From an uncultured Aquimarina sp. (GTDB lineage: Bacteria > Bacteroidota > Bacteroidia > Flavobacteriales > Flavobacteriaceae): 64,000 bases of DNA. Shown here in pieces: positions 35,295 to 44,686 of this stretch. The notes below the pieces were generated by a model. That model worked only from the letters and a program-made list of their open reading frames with translations, was not told where the DNA came from and made no database searches. A program made the position numbers and the translations under genes. Position 1 is the first letter of the stretch. Each line of letters starts with the position of its first letter. The stretch lies in NCBI GenBank assembly GCA_947498775.1, contig CANMLL010000008.1:62001-126000 (forward strand), given 5' to 3'.

Positions 35295-36536
35295 ATGTTT
35301 GCCGAAATAATTACTATAGGTGATGAAATTCTCATCGGGCAAATTATAGATTCCAATTCTGCATTTATAGGTAAAGTACTTAATAAGATAGGTGTAGATG
35401 TTTATCAAATTACTTCGATCAGTGATGATAAACAGCATATTCTTAATGCACTAGATGAAGCAAAAAGAAGAGTTGATATTATAATAATTACCGGTGGGCT
35501 TGGTCCTACCAAAGACGATATTACCAAGCATACCATTTGTGAATATTTTGACGATACTTTGGTACAGAATGATGGTGTATTGGTTCATATCGAAGAATTG
35601 TTTGCAAAATACATTTCTACTCCAATTACAAACATTAATCGACAACAAGCTCTTGTGCCAAGCAAGGCAACGGTCTTGATGAATCACTATGGTACTGCAC
35701 CTGGTATGTGGATCGAATCAGAGAATAGGGTATTTGTATCCATGCCTGGAGTTCCTTATGAGATGAAAGGATTGATGAAGAATGAAGTGCTTCCTAGATT
35801 ACAAAAAAGATTTGATCGACCTTATATCATTCATAAAACAGTACTTACCTATGGTCTTGGCGAAAGTGCAATCGCCGAAAAGATAGAAGACTGGGAAGAT
35901 AATCTACCTGCCTTTGTTAAATTAGCTTATTTACCTAATCTCGGAAGGGTAAGGTTGCGTCTTTCTGCCCGAGGAAATGATAAGAAGCTTCTCGAAGATG
36001 TAATAGAAGAAAAAATACAACAACTACATTATATTATAGGAGATATTATTGTTGGGTATGAGGAAGATGAAACGATTGAAAAAAGAATAGGAAATCTTCT
36101 TGTGAGAAAAGGTATGGCTGTTGCTGTAGCAGAAAGCTGCACTGGTGGGAAGATTGCGCAATCATTTACTGCAAATGCGGGCTCTTCTGCTTATTTCAAA
36201 GGAGGAGTCGTTACTTATGCTACTCAATCCAAGATTGATATTCTGGGAGTGGATCCAAAAACTATTCAAAAATATAGTGTTACTAGTGCCGAAGTAGTAG
36301 AGGCTATGGCTATTAAGGCTAAAGAAAAATTTAAGACAGAGTATGCGATAAGTACTACTGGAAATGCTGGTCCTACAAAAGGAGATGGTGATGTAGAAGT
36401 AGGGACTGTTTTTATAGGTATAGCAACTCCAGATACCGTTTTTTCTAAAAATTATACATTCGGTAATTTAAGAGAAAGAACCATAGAAAAGACTGTGAAT
36501 AAGGCTTTTGAGCTATTTCTTAAGGAATTGTTATAG
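35295..36536 (+). CDS. cinA: CinA family nicotinamide-nucleotide amidase/damage-inducible protein
   Basis: A 413-residue CinA. The N-terminal molybdopterin-binding-like (COG1058) domain begins [20 protein letters not shown] with [10 protein letters not shown]. The C-terminal deamidase domain (about 255-413) has [29 protein letters not shown] and [14 protein letters not shown]. The two-domain form is the full-length one. Function: NMN deamidation and/or ADP-ribose pyrophosphatase. Confidence 0.96.
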   Translation: MFAEIITIGDEILIGQIIDSNSAFIGKVLNKIGVDVYQITSISDDKQHILNALDEAKRRVDIIIITGGLGPTKDDITKHTICEYFDDTLVQNDGVLVHIEELFAKYISTPITNINRQQALVPSKATVLMNHYGTAPGMWIESENRVFVSMPGVPYEMKGLMKNEVLPRLQKRFDRPYIIHKTVLTYGLGESAIAEKIEDWEDNLPAFVKLAYLPNLGRVRLRLSARGNDKKLLEDVIEEKIQQLHYIIGDIIVGYEEDETIEKRIGNLLVRKGMAVAVAESCTGGKIAQSFTANAGSSAYFKGGVVTYATQSKIDILGVDPKTIQKYSVTSAEVVEAMAIKAKEKFKTEYAISTTGNAGPTKGDGDVEVGTVFIGIATPDTVFSKNYTFGNLRERTIEKTVNKAFELFLKELL

Positions 36537-36573
36537 TACAATTGGCTTAATCTGAAACGATAATGTCATCTAC

Positions 36574-36948
36574 TCAAGCTATAGCATCATCTAAATTATT
36601 AAAAACACGGGTTGGTCTATTGGTGAATAATTTCTCTAGTTCAGCAACTTTGTAACTCACATTGTCATAAGTTACTATGGCATAGCCTTGAAAATTAGGA
36701 AAAATGTTTTCTAATTTATAATGTTCGGTCGGTTTAACTGAATATGAATGAATCCTATTAGAGATGTAAACATAAGGGACTACACTTTTATAATAATCAA
36801 GAGCAAGTTGAAATAACTCTTTTCCACTCTCAAAAGTAAGGTTGACATTTTCTTTTACCTCGGCTACGATAAAATTTTCATAGAAATAAAATAATCCAAT
36901 ATCTAGCTCGTGCTTATTAATAAGTTTTTTATTTGTTTTGCCGATCAT
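36574..36948 (-). CDS. hypothetical protein, paralogue of the next gene, cut by a late stop
   Basis: A 124-residue protein, clearly related to the protein of 37090-37482: DIGLFYFYENFIVAEV, FESGKELFQL, VPYVYISNRIHSYSVKPT and NFQGYAIVTYD all have counterparts. The pattern resembles flavobacterial SpoIIAA/STAS-like proteins of about 125 residues, but the family is uncertain. The TGA stop falls where the sister has Trp (DAISW), and the frame stays open for eight more codons, so the C-terminus looks shortened by a point mutation. Confidence 0.7.
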   Translation of the reverse strand: MIGKTNKKLINKHELDIGLFYFYENFIVAEVKENVNLTFESGKELFQLALDYYKSVVPYVYISNRIHSYSVKPTEHYKLENIFPNFQGYAIVTYDNVSYKVAELEKLFTNRPTRVFNNLDDAIA

Positions 36949-37089
36949 AATATATAAAAGTTGGTATATCTAAGATAAAACAATGATTCTTAAAATTCAA
37001 TGAATATTATTATTTTTTGGCTAAAGAAGAACAACTACAAGTGTAGTAGCATACTATTTCTAAGAGATAGTATAGCATGTGAATTAACA

Positions 37090-37482
37090 TTACGTTATTT
37101 TCTCTGCCCAGCTGATAGCATCTTCAAGATTTTTGAAAATAAGAGTAGGTATATCGGTGAAGGTTTCTTCCAGCTTTGCGATCTTTTCGTTAACAGAATC
37201 GTAGATTACTATACCGTAACCTTTAAGATTTGGAAAGTTATCGTTTATAGCATAGAGGCGAGTAGGTTTGAAGCAATAAGAATTCACCCTATTAGAAATG
37301 TAAACATAGGGGATTGTCTTTTTATAATGGATTTCCATTAGTTGATATAATTCTTTTCCACTTTCAAAATTAAGATCCGCTCCCGCAAGAACTTCACCAA
37401 CAACATAGTTTTTATAAAAATAGAATGTACCTATGTCAATTTTATATTTTTTGATAAAAGATTTGTGAATACTATTGACCAC
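37090..37482 (-). CDS. hypothetical protein, paralogue of the preceding gene
   Basis: A 130-residue protein. The frame extends to an ATG at 37545, but a perfect -7 element (TATTTTTG on the minus strand, 37502-37509) lies inside that extension. The GTG at 37480-37482 (then VNSIHKSFIKKYKIDIG) aligns with the start of the sister protein, so that start is chosen. No membrane segment or catalytic motif is seen. The two genes are a tandem duplication, 141 bp apart. Confidence 0.7.
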   Translation of the reverse strand: MVNSIHKSFIKKYKIDIGTFYFYKNYVVGEVLAGADLNFESGKELYQLMEIHYKKTIPYVYISNRVNSYCFKPTRLYAINDNFPNLKGYGIVIYDSVNEKIAKLEETFTDIPTLIFKNLEDAISWAEKIT

Positions 37483-37501
37483 TGCTAAGGGAATTTTCCC
37501 A

Positions 37502-37509
37502 CAAAAATA
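37502..37509 (-). promoter_or_regulatory. -7 promoter element of the 37090 gene
   Basis: TATTTTTG on the minus strand, an exact TAnnTTTG match, 19 bp before the GTG start at 37482. Its place rules against the longer ATG start at 37545. Confidence 0.5.
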
Positions 37510-37648
37510 CGTAATAATTGTTAAATTTGACCATTTTATGTACAATCACAGATTGTGTTTTAAGAATCAGGGCAAAACGTGATATTCTCATTTGATAATT
37601 GTCGAAGAAAAAAACTTCAAAAAGAAGAAAAAAATTACCAAACTATTA

Positions 37649-37679
37649 TTGGTGGTTAGGTAAATAATTCGTTAATTTG
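37649..37679 (+). promoter_or_regulatory. probable promoter of the rpmB operon
   Basis: TTGG at 37649-37652, a 19-bp spacer, then TTAATTTG at 37672-37679 (7 of 8 to TAnnTTTG). It lies 36 bp before the rpmB ATG. Confidence 0.5.
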
Positions 37680-37715
37680 CACCCTGTTTTGAAATAATAC
37701 CAAAATTAAGAAGAG

Positions 37716-37955
37716 ATGTCAAGAGTTTGCGAGCTTACAGGTAAAAAAGCAATGGTAGGGAACAATGTTTCTCACGCGATGAATAAAACAAAACGTAAAT
37801 TCAATGCGAATTTGATAAAAAAACGTTTTTATATTCCAGAAGAAGATAGATGGATCACATTAAAAGTTTCTACTTCGGCTTTAAAAAATATAAACAAAAA
37901 CGGAATCTCTGCTGTTTTGAAAGAAGCAAGAGCAAAAGGTTTTTTAACTAAATAA
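37716..37955 (+). CDS. rpmB: 50S ribosomal protein L28
   Basis: A 79-residue L28. SRVCELTGKKAMVGNNVSHAMNKTKR at the N-terminus and RWITLKVSTSALKNINKNGI in the middle are clear family marks, and the length is typical. First gene of the run rpmB-rpmG-DUF4295-ftsY that is usual in Flavobacteriia. Confidence 0.97.
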   Translation: MSRVCELTGKKAMVGNNVSHAMNKTKRKFNANLIKKRFYIPEEDRWITLKVSTSALKNINKNGISAVLKEARAKGFLTK

Positions 37956-37980
37956 TCTCCTTTTTTAAAAGATATTACAA

Positions 37981-38163
37981 ATGGCAAAGAAAGGCAATAG
38001 AGTACAAGTTATCTTAGAATGTACAGAGCACAAGACTTCTGGTCAACCAGGTACATCAAGATATATAACAACAAAGAACAAAAAGAACACTCCTGATAGA
38101 ATAGAATTAAAGAAATTTAATCCTATCCTAAAGAAAATGACTGTTCATAAAGAAATAAAATAA
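37981..38163 (+). CDS. rpmG: 50S ribosomal protein L33
   Basis: A 60-residue L33. [19 protein letters not shown] and the C-terminal [19 protein letters not shown] are typical. It has one cysteine and no CxxC pairs, so it is the zinc-free form. It is 25 bp after rpmB. Confidence 0.97.
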   Translation: MAKKGNRVQVILECTEHKTSGQPGTSRYITTKNKKNTPDRIELKKFNPILKKMTVHKEIK

Positions 38164-38170
38164 TTTAGAG

Positions 38171-38323
38171 ATGGCAAAGAAATCAGTAGCATCATTGCAA
38201 ACAGGGTCAAAGAGATTAACTAAAGCCATAAAAATGGTAAAATCTCCAAAGACTGGAGCTTATACTTTCGTAGAATCTATTATGGCTCCTGAAGCTGTGA
38301 ATGACTTCTTAAAGCAAAAGTAA
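38171..38323 (+). CDS. DUF4295 domain protein
   Basis: A 50-residue basic protein (ATG at 38171, TAA at 38321-38323). It reads MAKKSVASLQTGSKRLTKAI, then MVKSPKTGAYTFVESIM and a short tail. This is the small DUF4295 family that follows L33 in Bacteroidetes and is probably a ribosome-associated protein. It is 7 bp after rpmG. Confidence 0.93.
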   Translation: MAKKSVASLQTGSKRLTKAIKMVKSPKTGAYTFVESIMAPEAVNDFLKQK

Positions 38324-38347
38324 ACTCAAGGAAAATATTTTAAAAAG

Positions 38348-38386
38348 AAGCCGTTTCAATTGTATTGAAATGGCTCTTTCTTTTTA
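38348..38386 (+). terminator. terminator after the ribosomal-protein run
   Basis: Stem AGCCGTTTCAA / TTGAAATGGCT with a five-base loop, followed by a T-rich tract (ctttctttttat). It separates the ribosomal genes from ftsY. Confidence 0.75.
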
Positions 38387-38440
38387 TATATTTAGATGTT
38401 TAAAAAATTAGTTGAGTTTTCAAGATATTAAATAGTGTAA

Positions 38441-39394
38441 ATGGGACTTTTTAACAACATATTTTCTTCAGAAAAAAAAGAAACACTAGATAAGGGATTA
38501 GAGAAATCAAAGACCACTTTTTTTTCAAAACTAAGTAAAGCAGTTGCCGGTAAATCCAAAGTAGATGATAATGTTTTGGACGATCTAGAGGAAATCTTAG
38601 TAACTAGTGATGTTGGTGTAAACACCACTATTAAGATTATAGAAAGAATAGAAAAACGGGTTGCTAATGATAAGTATCTTGGTACAGATGAATTAAACCA
38701 AATCTTACGTGAAGAAATAGCTGGTTTACTTTCTGAAACTAATGTTGGCGAAGCTACAGATTTTGAGATACCAGAAAACAAGCGACCTTATGTATTAATG
38801 GTAGTTGGAGTAAATGGTGTGGGAAAAACCACTACTATTGGTAAATTAGCACATCAATTCAAGAATAAAGGGTTAAAGGTTGTATTAGGTGCTGCAGATA
38901 CTTTTAGAGCGGCAGCAATCGATCAATTACAAGTATGGGCAGATAGAGTAGATGTGCCTATTGTAAAACAATCTATGGGTAGTGATCCGGCTTCAGTAGC
39001 TTTTGATACTTTAGAATCAGGGGTAAAAAATAATGCCGATGTGATTATAATAGATACAGCCGGGCGATTGCATAATAAAGTTAATTTGATGAATGAATTG
39101 ACAAAGGTGAAACGTGTTATGCAAAAGGTTGTGGGAGATGCTCCCCATGATGTGTTATTGGTTTTAGATGGTTCTACAGGACAAAATGCTTTTGAGCAAG
39201 CCAAACAATTTACTGCAGCCACAGAGGTAACCTCACTAGCAGTTACAAAATTAGATGGAACTGCCAAAGGAGGTGTGGTTATCGGGATTAGCGATCAGTT
39301 TCAAATTCCGGTAAAATACATTGGCGTGGGTGAAGGTATTAATGATCTTCAGGTGTTCAATAAATATGAATTTGTGGATTCATTCTTTAAGTAA
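38441..39394 (+). CDS. ftsY: signal recognition particle receptor FtsY
   Basis: A 317-residue SRP-receptor GTPase that docks SRP-bound ribosomes at the membrane. An N domain (helical, to about residue 105) is followed by the G domain with GVNGVGKTTTIGKLA (G1, about 122), DTFRAAAIDQLQ, DTAGR (G3) and TKLDGTAKGG (G4). The short N-terminal tail, in place of the long acidic A domain of E. coli, is normal for the phylum. Confidence 0.97.
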   Translation: MGLFNNIFSSEKKETLDKGLEKSKTTFFSKLSKAVAGKSKVDDNVLDDLEEILVTSDVGVNTTIKIIERIEKRVANDKYLGTDELNQILREEIAGLLSETNVGEATDFEIPENKRPYVLMVVGVNGVGKTTTIGKLAHQFKNKGLKVVLGAADTFRAAAIDQLQVWADRVDVPIVKQSMGSDPASVAFDTLESGVKNNADVIIIDTAGRLHNKVNLMNELTKVKRVMQKVVGDAPHDVLLVLDGSTGQNAFEQAKQFTAATEVTSLAVTKLDGTAKGGVVIGISDQFQIPVKYIGVGEGINDLQVFNKYEFVDSFFK

Positions 39395-39420
39395 AAGTAG
39401 CGTTATAAAATAGTTAAAAA

Positions 39421-39454
39421 GGGTGTTCTGATTTTATCAGAACACCCTTTTTTA
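39421..39454 (+). terminator. terminator of ftsY
   Basis: Stem gggtgttctga / tcagaacaccc with a short loop, followed by a T run, 26 bp after the ftsY stop. Confidence 0.88.
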
Positions 39455-39477
39455 TTACATTTCTTTTTTGGGTTGGA

Positions 39478-39579
39478 TTTACTCGATAATCGAGATTTAA
39501 ATGCTCCGAGGCTTGCCTCGAAATCAAAAATCAGTTTCTTACAAATGCCTCGTGGGCTTGCCTCGAGGTTCTTTACTAA
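39478..39579. repeat. 102-bp hairpin-rich intergenic repeat, copy 1
   Basis: Runs from tttactcgataatcgagatt to gaggttctttactaa and holds the palindromes ctcgat-a-atcgag, cgaggc-tt-gcctcg and cctcg...cgagg. A copy differing by only a few bases lies at 57191-57294 in the same orientation. It ends 20 bp before the start of the next gene. Confidence 0.85.
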
Positions 39580-39599
39580 ATGCAAAAGAAGAAAGACTT

Positions 39600-41207
39600 A
39601 TGTTAAAGAGAATGTTTCTGCTTAAATTAATTGTTTTTTGCAATCTTTTAAGTGAGATAAATGCGCAAGATCAACAAGAAGTTTGTGAATTGTTTTGTAG
39701 AGTAGTAAGTGCAGAGTCAGGATTTCCTGTGTACTATACCACAGTTAAACTATCAGGGACTAATAAAGGAGTAATCGCAGATCATGAAGGGCAGTTTAGA
39801 CTGCCATGTAATCTTGTAGATTCAGACAAAATTATCTTATCTTCTATAGGATATAAAACCAAAAAACTTGATATTAAAGAACTACAAACAGATAAGATTA
39901 ATGTAGTGTATTTGGAACCTCATTTAGAAAGTTTGGAAGCAGTTACTCTGACTTCTAAAAAAAAGAGAGAACGTAAGCTTCCTGCAAGATTAATAGTATT
40001 ACGAGCCATAAAAAATATCCCTTTAAATTACCCTAAATTGCCTTATTCTTACATTGGATATTATCGCGATTATCAGCAACCAATAGGTGATTCTTATACG
40101 CGTATTACTAAACAACATCAGAAAGATGCGCAATACATTAACTTAAATGAAAGTATTATTGAGGTCTTTGATGCTGGATTTGAAACTGATTATTTCGAAA
40201 ATGAATCAAATCAAGCACTTTTATATAGTTATGATCAAAACAAAACTTTTATTCAAGATAAGGCTTTGGCTATACCTTATGATAATAAGAAAAAAAAATA
40301 TCTAAATAATGTTGATATTTTTCCGTTTGGCGGCAATGAGTTTAGTATTCTCAAAATTATTAATGCGATACGTAATCATAATAGGCATTCTTTTTCTTTT
40401 GCTAATGTTTTTAATAAAAATTTTGAACGAAATCATTTTTTCAGTTTGCAAAGAATAACCTCCCTTGATGATCAACCAATTTATGAGATTGATTTCGTTA
40501 CAGATGCCTCGGTATCGGGAGAGAATCATTTTGCTAAAGGATCAATTTTTATTTCTAAAAAGAATTTTGCAATACATAAACTTCATTACGAATTACATAA
40601 AATAAATGAAAAGACTTCGATATATGAGGTTACTATCGAATATGTACCTATAAAAAATAAGATGTACCTCAATTATATTACATTCAACAATAAATTCAAA
40701 TCTAATAGTGATCACTATTTTAAGGTAAAGGAGATAAATTTTGATCCTAAAGGAATGTTTTTTGACGTTTTTTTCAATAATGAATTAGATGAAAACACGA
40801 TCCATCCTGTCCATAGAAAGTTTAAAGTTACTAATACCGATAAAAAACATAAAGTAAAAATAGAAAGGGCTTTGGTTCTAAAAGATCGTTTACGAATTTT
40901 TGTTGATAAACAGCAATTGCGTTCATTGCCTAATTTTTCTTTTAAAAATCTCTCTGAAATGATGAAACTGGATATAAATAATGTAAAAGATACAAATGGA
41001 AAGGTTTTAAATAGAATTCCTCGATTTGTATTAAACCAATATAGAGAAATGTTTGTGCAAGAAGTATTTCCTGAAAAGGAAATCAACAAAAATCTACAAT
41101 TTATGGATAAAAATATCCCGTTGTCTGAGTCTGTGATAAATTCTTTTGTAGATAAACATAAATATTGGGTAAATACCCCATTGAAACAAGGTAAAGTAAC
41201 TCAATAA
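39600..41207 (+). CDS. exported protein with carboxypeptidase-D-like regulatory domain
   Basis: A 535-residue protein with a signal peptide (ending near EINAQ) and then a CarboxypepD_reg-like domain (about 30-115: YYTTVKLSGTNKGVIADHEGQFRLP, SSIGYKTKKLDI). The rest is long, beta-rich and unrecognised. No plug or barrel follows, so it is not a TonB receptor. The frame opens earlier (39501) inside the repeat, but the ATG at 39600 (or 39612) begins the signal peptide and is used. Confidence 0.8.
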   Translation: MLKRMFLLKLIVFCNLLSEINAQDQQEVCELFCRVVSAESGFPVYYTTVKLSGTNKGVIADHEGQFRLPCNLVDSDKIILSSIGYKTKKLDIKELQTDKINVVYLEPHLESLEAVTLTSKKKRERKLPARLIVLRAIKNIPLNYPKLPYSYIGYYRDYQQPIGDSYTRITKQHQKDAQYINLNESIIEVFDAGFETDYFENESNQALLYSYDQNKTFIQDKALAIPYDNKKKKYLNNVDIFPFGGNEFSILKIINAIRNHNRHSFSFANVFNKNFERNHFFSLQRITSLDDQPIYEIDFVTDASVSGENHFAKGSIFISKKNFAIHKLHYELHKINEKTSIYEVTIEYVPIKNKMYLNYITFNNKFKSNSDHYFKVKEINFDPKGMFFDVFFNNELDENTIHPVHRKFKVTNTDKKHKVKIERALVLKDRLRIFVDKQQLRSLPNFSFKNLSEMMKLDINNVKDTNGKVLNRIPRFVLNQYREMFVQEVFPEKEINKNLQFMDKNIPLSESVINSFVDKHKYWVNTPLKQGKVTQ

Positions 41208-41272
41208 TTTGTGTTTCATTCACTTTTTTAGTATTATTTTTCAGGAACGTATAAAATATAAAAACTGCTTTT

Positions 41273-42945
41273 ATGAAAAAGATAGCCTTATTTTTTTAGT
41301 GTTATTTCTCCTGATTTCATGTAAAAAACAAAAAGAAGCCGAACTAAAACTACAAAAACAATCCAGAATAGTTTGGCAACCTTATGATGAGACCAACGAC
41401 CTGGCGGCAACCCAAAAGCTAGAAAAAATCAGGATGCATCTCAAACTGGTAAATTCTAAAGTGCGAGATAAGAATGATATTTGGAAAGTATTGGAGCATG
41501 AATTAGATTATTTTTCGGAAGAAAAATATGATAGTCTAAAAGGATTTATTTTAGAAAAAGATATTCCAATTATTCAACAAAATATAAAAGAAGGTAAACT
41601 AACTTATGAGGAGTTAGCGCTTTTTTATATTTATCGGATTAGAAAATATGAAAGTGATAATGCGCTATCACTAAATTCAGTTATATCGTTAAACCCTAAT
41701 GTAATTGAAGAAGCCAGGGCTTTGGATAGCGTAGATAAAGCTACTATAGACTTATATTCAGTTTTTGGGATGCCTATTTTGCTCAAAGATAATATTAATA
41801 CTGCGGATATGCTTACAACTGCTGGAGCAATAGCTTTAGAAAATAATAGTACTGATAATGCTTTTATTACTGAAAAATTATTGGAAAAAAAGGCATTGGT
41901 TCTTGGTAAAGCGAACCTGAGTGAATGGGCCTACTTTCTATGTTCTGGATGTCCGGTTGGATATAGTGCAATTGGTGGCCAAACGCTGAATCCTTACGGA
42001 AGAATGATTTTTGAAACAGGAGGTTCGAGTTCTGGAAGTGGTGTAGCGGTAGCAGCTAATTTTTGTGTGGCTGCTGTTGGTACAGAAACTAGTGGATCCA
42101 TTTTATCTCCTTCTAGCCAAAATTCTGTAGTGGGCTTGAAACCTACAATTGGAGTGTTGAGTCGAACAGGGATAGTGCCTATTTCCAGTACCTTGGATAC
42201 ACCAGGACCAATGACCAAAAGTGTGATTGATAATGCAATTTTGTTAAATGCTCTTATTGGAGGAGATAAAAATGATTCAGCTTCTGTAGATACAGATGTT
42301 GATTTTGTAAATTCTATTAAGGCAGTTGCTTTAAATGGAAAGAAATTTGGAGTTATTAAGGAATTTTTGAAAGATTCTCTTTATAAGAATGCAATTAACA
42401 ATATACAAAAAGCGGGAGGCGAGATTGTTGAAATAGAGCCAGAACAAACATCCTTGCCTGGTTTTTTAAGTATTCTTAATATTGATATGAGAAATGATCT
42501 TCCCAAATATATCGAGGGCCATGCTGGTAGTAATGTTGCCATCAAAGGTATAGAAGACGCTGTTTCTTTTAATCTAGAAGATACCTTAATAAGAATTCCT
42601 TACGGGCAACAGTTATTTCTTGGTATTATGAAGGATAGTACTTCTGCAGAAGCATTGAAAAAAATTAAAGAAAATCTAAAAATAATAGCCCGTAATTATT
42701 TCGATGAGTCTATCGATACTTATAAACTAGATGCAGTATTATCAATAAATAATTACCATGCAGGTTATGCTGCTGTTGCCAAATATCCAGCCTTAACGGT
42801 CCCTATGGGGTATACCAAAAAAGGAGAGCCCAAAGGACTTACATTTATTTCTAAACCTTTTTCTGAGGCAAAACTAATGCAATTAGCGCAAGCATATCAA
42901 TTGGAAACAGAAGAACGTAAGATCCCGTCGAATTATGCGGATTAG
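41273..42945 (+). CDS. amidase lipoprotein with frameshift in its signal peptide
   Basis: A member of the amidase-signature family: catalytic Lys in ILLKDNIN, Gly/Ser-rich GGSSSGSGVAVAA with TETSGSILSPSS (Ser-cisSer-Lys triad), and LKPTIGVLSRTG. The ATG at 41273 reads KKIALFF and then TAG. With one more T in the T7 run (41291-41297) it would continue as LVLFLLISC, a perfect lipobox. As it stands, the main frame lacks a sensible start (only TTG at 41209). This may be slippage, phase variation or a sequence error. It would otherwise be an envelope amidase. Confidence 0.8.
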
Positions 42946-42951
42946 GAAATA

Positions 42952-42980
42952 AAAAAACCTTCAAATATTTGAAGGTTTTT
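42952..42980 (+). terminator. terminator of the amidase gene
   Basis: Perfect stem aaaccttcaaat / atttgaaggttt with an A run before and a T run after, 7 bp after the stop codon. Confidence 0.85.
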
Positions 42981-43054
42981 CCCCTAGATCCTATACCCTT
43001 TAATAAAATAATTCCCTTTCTTTTAGTATAAGGTCATTAGAAATAGGGGATTGG

Positions 43055-43165
43055 TTAGATTGCTAGACGTAGAATTAGATAAGTCATAAAAATACAGTAG
43101 ATTACCAAGAAAGCTCCGCTAATTAGGATCCTGTATTTTGACATCTTTTTTGTTAATTTTGACAT
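43055..43165 (-). CDS. small membrane peptide
   Basis: A 36-residue ORF (ATG at 43163-43165, TAA at 43055-43057): a basic N-terminus (SKLTKKMSKYR) followed by one hydrophobic helix, ILISGAFLVIYCIFMTYLIL. No family recognised. It lies 51 bp downstream of another single-helix membrane protein gene on the same strand. Composition favours a real product, but it is short. Confidence 0.45.
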   Translation of the reverse strand: MSKLTKKMSKYRILISGAFLVIYCIFMTYLILRLAI

Positions 43166-43216
43166 GAGTTTTGTGTTTGTTAGGTAAAGCCAATTTTGTA
43201 TAGGATAAAATATATT

Positions 43217-43450
43217 CTATGTCGCTGTAGAATAGATGTTAAGGGTGTTTTTGTTCGTTTTTATGTAAGTTGTCGAGCTAATACTATCTTTTGTATTAGC
43301 ATATATTTCGGTATCTATGGTTGTTTTTTCAACGGTAGTGGTTGTTTTTTTTGAAAAAGACTCATTTTCTAAGCGTATTATCATAGTAATAAAGCATAGT
43401 ACCATACCAATAAATGCTAAACTTATGATAGTCTTTATGTTATATCTCAT
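43217..43450 (-). CDS. small single-pass membrane protein
   Basis: A 77-residue protein: one hydrophobic helix near the N-terminus (about 8-26, TIISLAFIGMVLCFITMII) and a Thr/Ser/Lys-rich outer part. No family recognised. It lies 33 bp downstream of the Asp-rich lipoprotein gene on the same strand and may belong to its transcript. Confidence 0.55.
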   Translation of the reverse strand: MRYNIKTIISLAFIGMVLCFITMIIRLENESFSKKTTTTVEKTTIDTEIYANTKDSISSTTYIKTNKNTLNIYSTAT

Positions 43451-43483
43451 AGGCTTCGTTTTGATATCCTTAAGTTCATTAAT

Positions 43484-44578
43484 CTATTTGCTTTTAAAGA
43501 ATAGCTGATCTTCACTCACACCTCCATCATCTTTTTCGAGTTTTATTTGATTTTCGCTAGCCTTTTTTACCCTCCAAGTTCCATTCAGTTTATCTAAAGG
43601 TGCCTTAGAACCAAAATCTAAAATTATCTGTAATTCGGTATCAGAGGAAGTAGACCAAGTTCCGTTAGTTGTCTCATTAATTTCCTCATTTTCAACGACC
43701 AAAGTGGTGTTGCTTAAAAAGTCAAAAACAAAATCATTATAATTTTTGGTTTCATTGTTTTGATTATCCTTATACTTAAGAACTTCCCAGTTTTGATTAG
43801 TAAGTATTTCCGATAATCTTTCAGTATTCATATCATCATCATCATTATCATCATCATCATTATCATCATCATCGTTATCGTCATCATCATCATCATCATC
43901 ATCATCACATGTATCATTTATCACATCTTGAATAGCATCCTCTAAATTATCCAGATCATTGATAACAATTTCGGTTCCTTCAGATAGAACAACTGTAATT
44001 GGGAAGTTGATAGTTGCGATATCCGTATCTTCAAGATCATTTATGAATTGATATAGATCTCTGTCATTTTCAAAAGTTGCCGTTTCTATTAATTCACTTT
44101 GCGAATCAAAAACCGATGCAGAAAAAGGAAATTGAAAATCAATACATTCTATATTTTCATCATTGTCATCACAACGTTGTGAGGTTTCATTAAACTGATC
44201 GGTATTATCAATGATAACTTCAGAAAAATCATTGAATATTAATGTAATAGGAAAACTGAAAATAATCTCATCAGAATCATCAAAAACATCATCATATGAA
44301 TCGATATCTTCTTGAGAATTAAAAACTATTTCTAGCTCGTTTGCAATAATTGTGAATGGAACTTTTACAGTAAAACAACTGCTGTTATCAATACTATCAT
44401 CTATTGATCCGTCATTCATTGATGTACGAAACATTAAACTCGCAACGTTAGAATCTTTTTTTAGTGATTCATTTTCTGGAGTTTCAATTAATTCATCAGA
44501 TTCACTTCTGCAAGAGGTTATAACAATTGCTGCAAAAAGAACAAAAAGACAGAATATAGAATTAATTTTTATAGTCAT
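43484..44578 (-). CDS. Asp-rich lipoprotein with lipocalin-like C-terminal domain
   Basis: A 364-residue lipoprotein (lipobox VITSCRSE). Two related N-terminal blocks share the order FPxT...V...ELI/V...DLY, FPITxxxxD, VIINxxD. They are followed by an acidic tract (CDDDDDDDDDDNDDDDN and on) coded by a long (atc)n run at 43833-43908, and then a C-terminal domain (LSEILTNQNWEVLKYKD ... NGTWRVKK) like the small lipocalin-type domains of flavobacterial lipoproteins. The acidic tract may bind calcium. Divergent from an ECF sigma gene, so it may be part of that regulon. Confidence 0.8.
   Translation of the reverse strand: MTIKINSIFCLFVLFAAIVITSCRSESDELIETPENESLKKDSNVASLMFRTSMNDGSIDDSIDNSSCFTVKVPFTIIANELEIVFNSQEDIDSYDDVFDDSDEIIFSFPITLIFNDFSEVIIDNTDQFNETSQRCDDNDENIECIDFQFPFSASVFDSQSELIETATFENDRDLYQFINDLEDTDIATINFPITVVLSEGTEIVINDLDNLEDAIQDVINDTCDDDDDDDDDDNDDDDNDDDDNDDDDMNTERLSEILTNQNWEVLKYKDNQNNETKNYNDFVFDFLSNTTLVVENEEINETTNGTWSTSSDTELQIILDFGSKAPLDKLNGTWRVKKASENQIKLEKDDGGVSEDQLFFKSK
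43833..43908. repeat. (atc)n trinucleotide tract coding poly-Asp
   Basis: About 25 triplets of atc broken by a few att, gtt and gtc units within the lipoprotein gene. On the coding strand it reads GAT repeats. Slippage would change the length of the acidic linker without breaking the frame. Confidence 0.8.
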
Positions 44579-44686
44579 TATAGGTTATTCATTGTATTGG
44601 GTCGGTAATAATATAACAACTAACCTTCAAAAACTCCTTTTTTATTTTTGTTTTTTCTACATTTAGAGTCAAGAAATTTCGTTAAA

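Noticed and set aside
37522..37529. TAAATTTG on the plus strand as a promoter for rpmB
   Set aside because: It matches the -7 consensus but is almost 190 bp upstream; the TTGG-19-TTAATTTG pair at 37649-37679 is better placed.
39501..39599. N-terminal extension of the carboxypeptidase-D-like gene
   Set aside because: The extension is read entirely from the 102-bp repeat and its border; the signal peptide starts at 39600 or 39612.
43833..43908. The (atc)n run as a CRISPR or tandem satellite
   Set aside because: It is an in-frame coding trinucleotide tract, without spacers.
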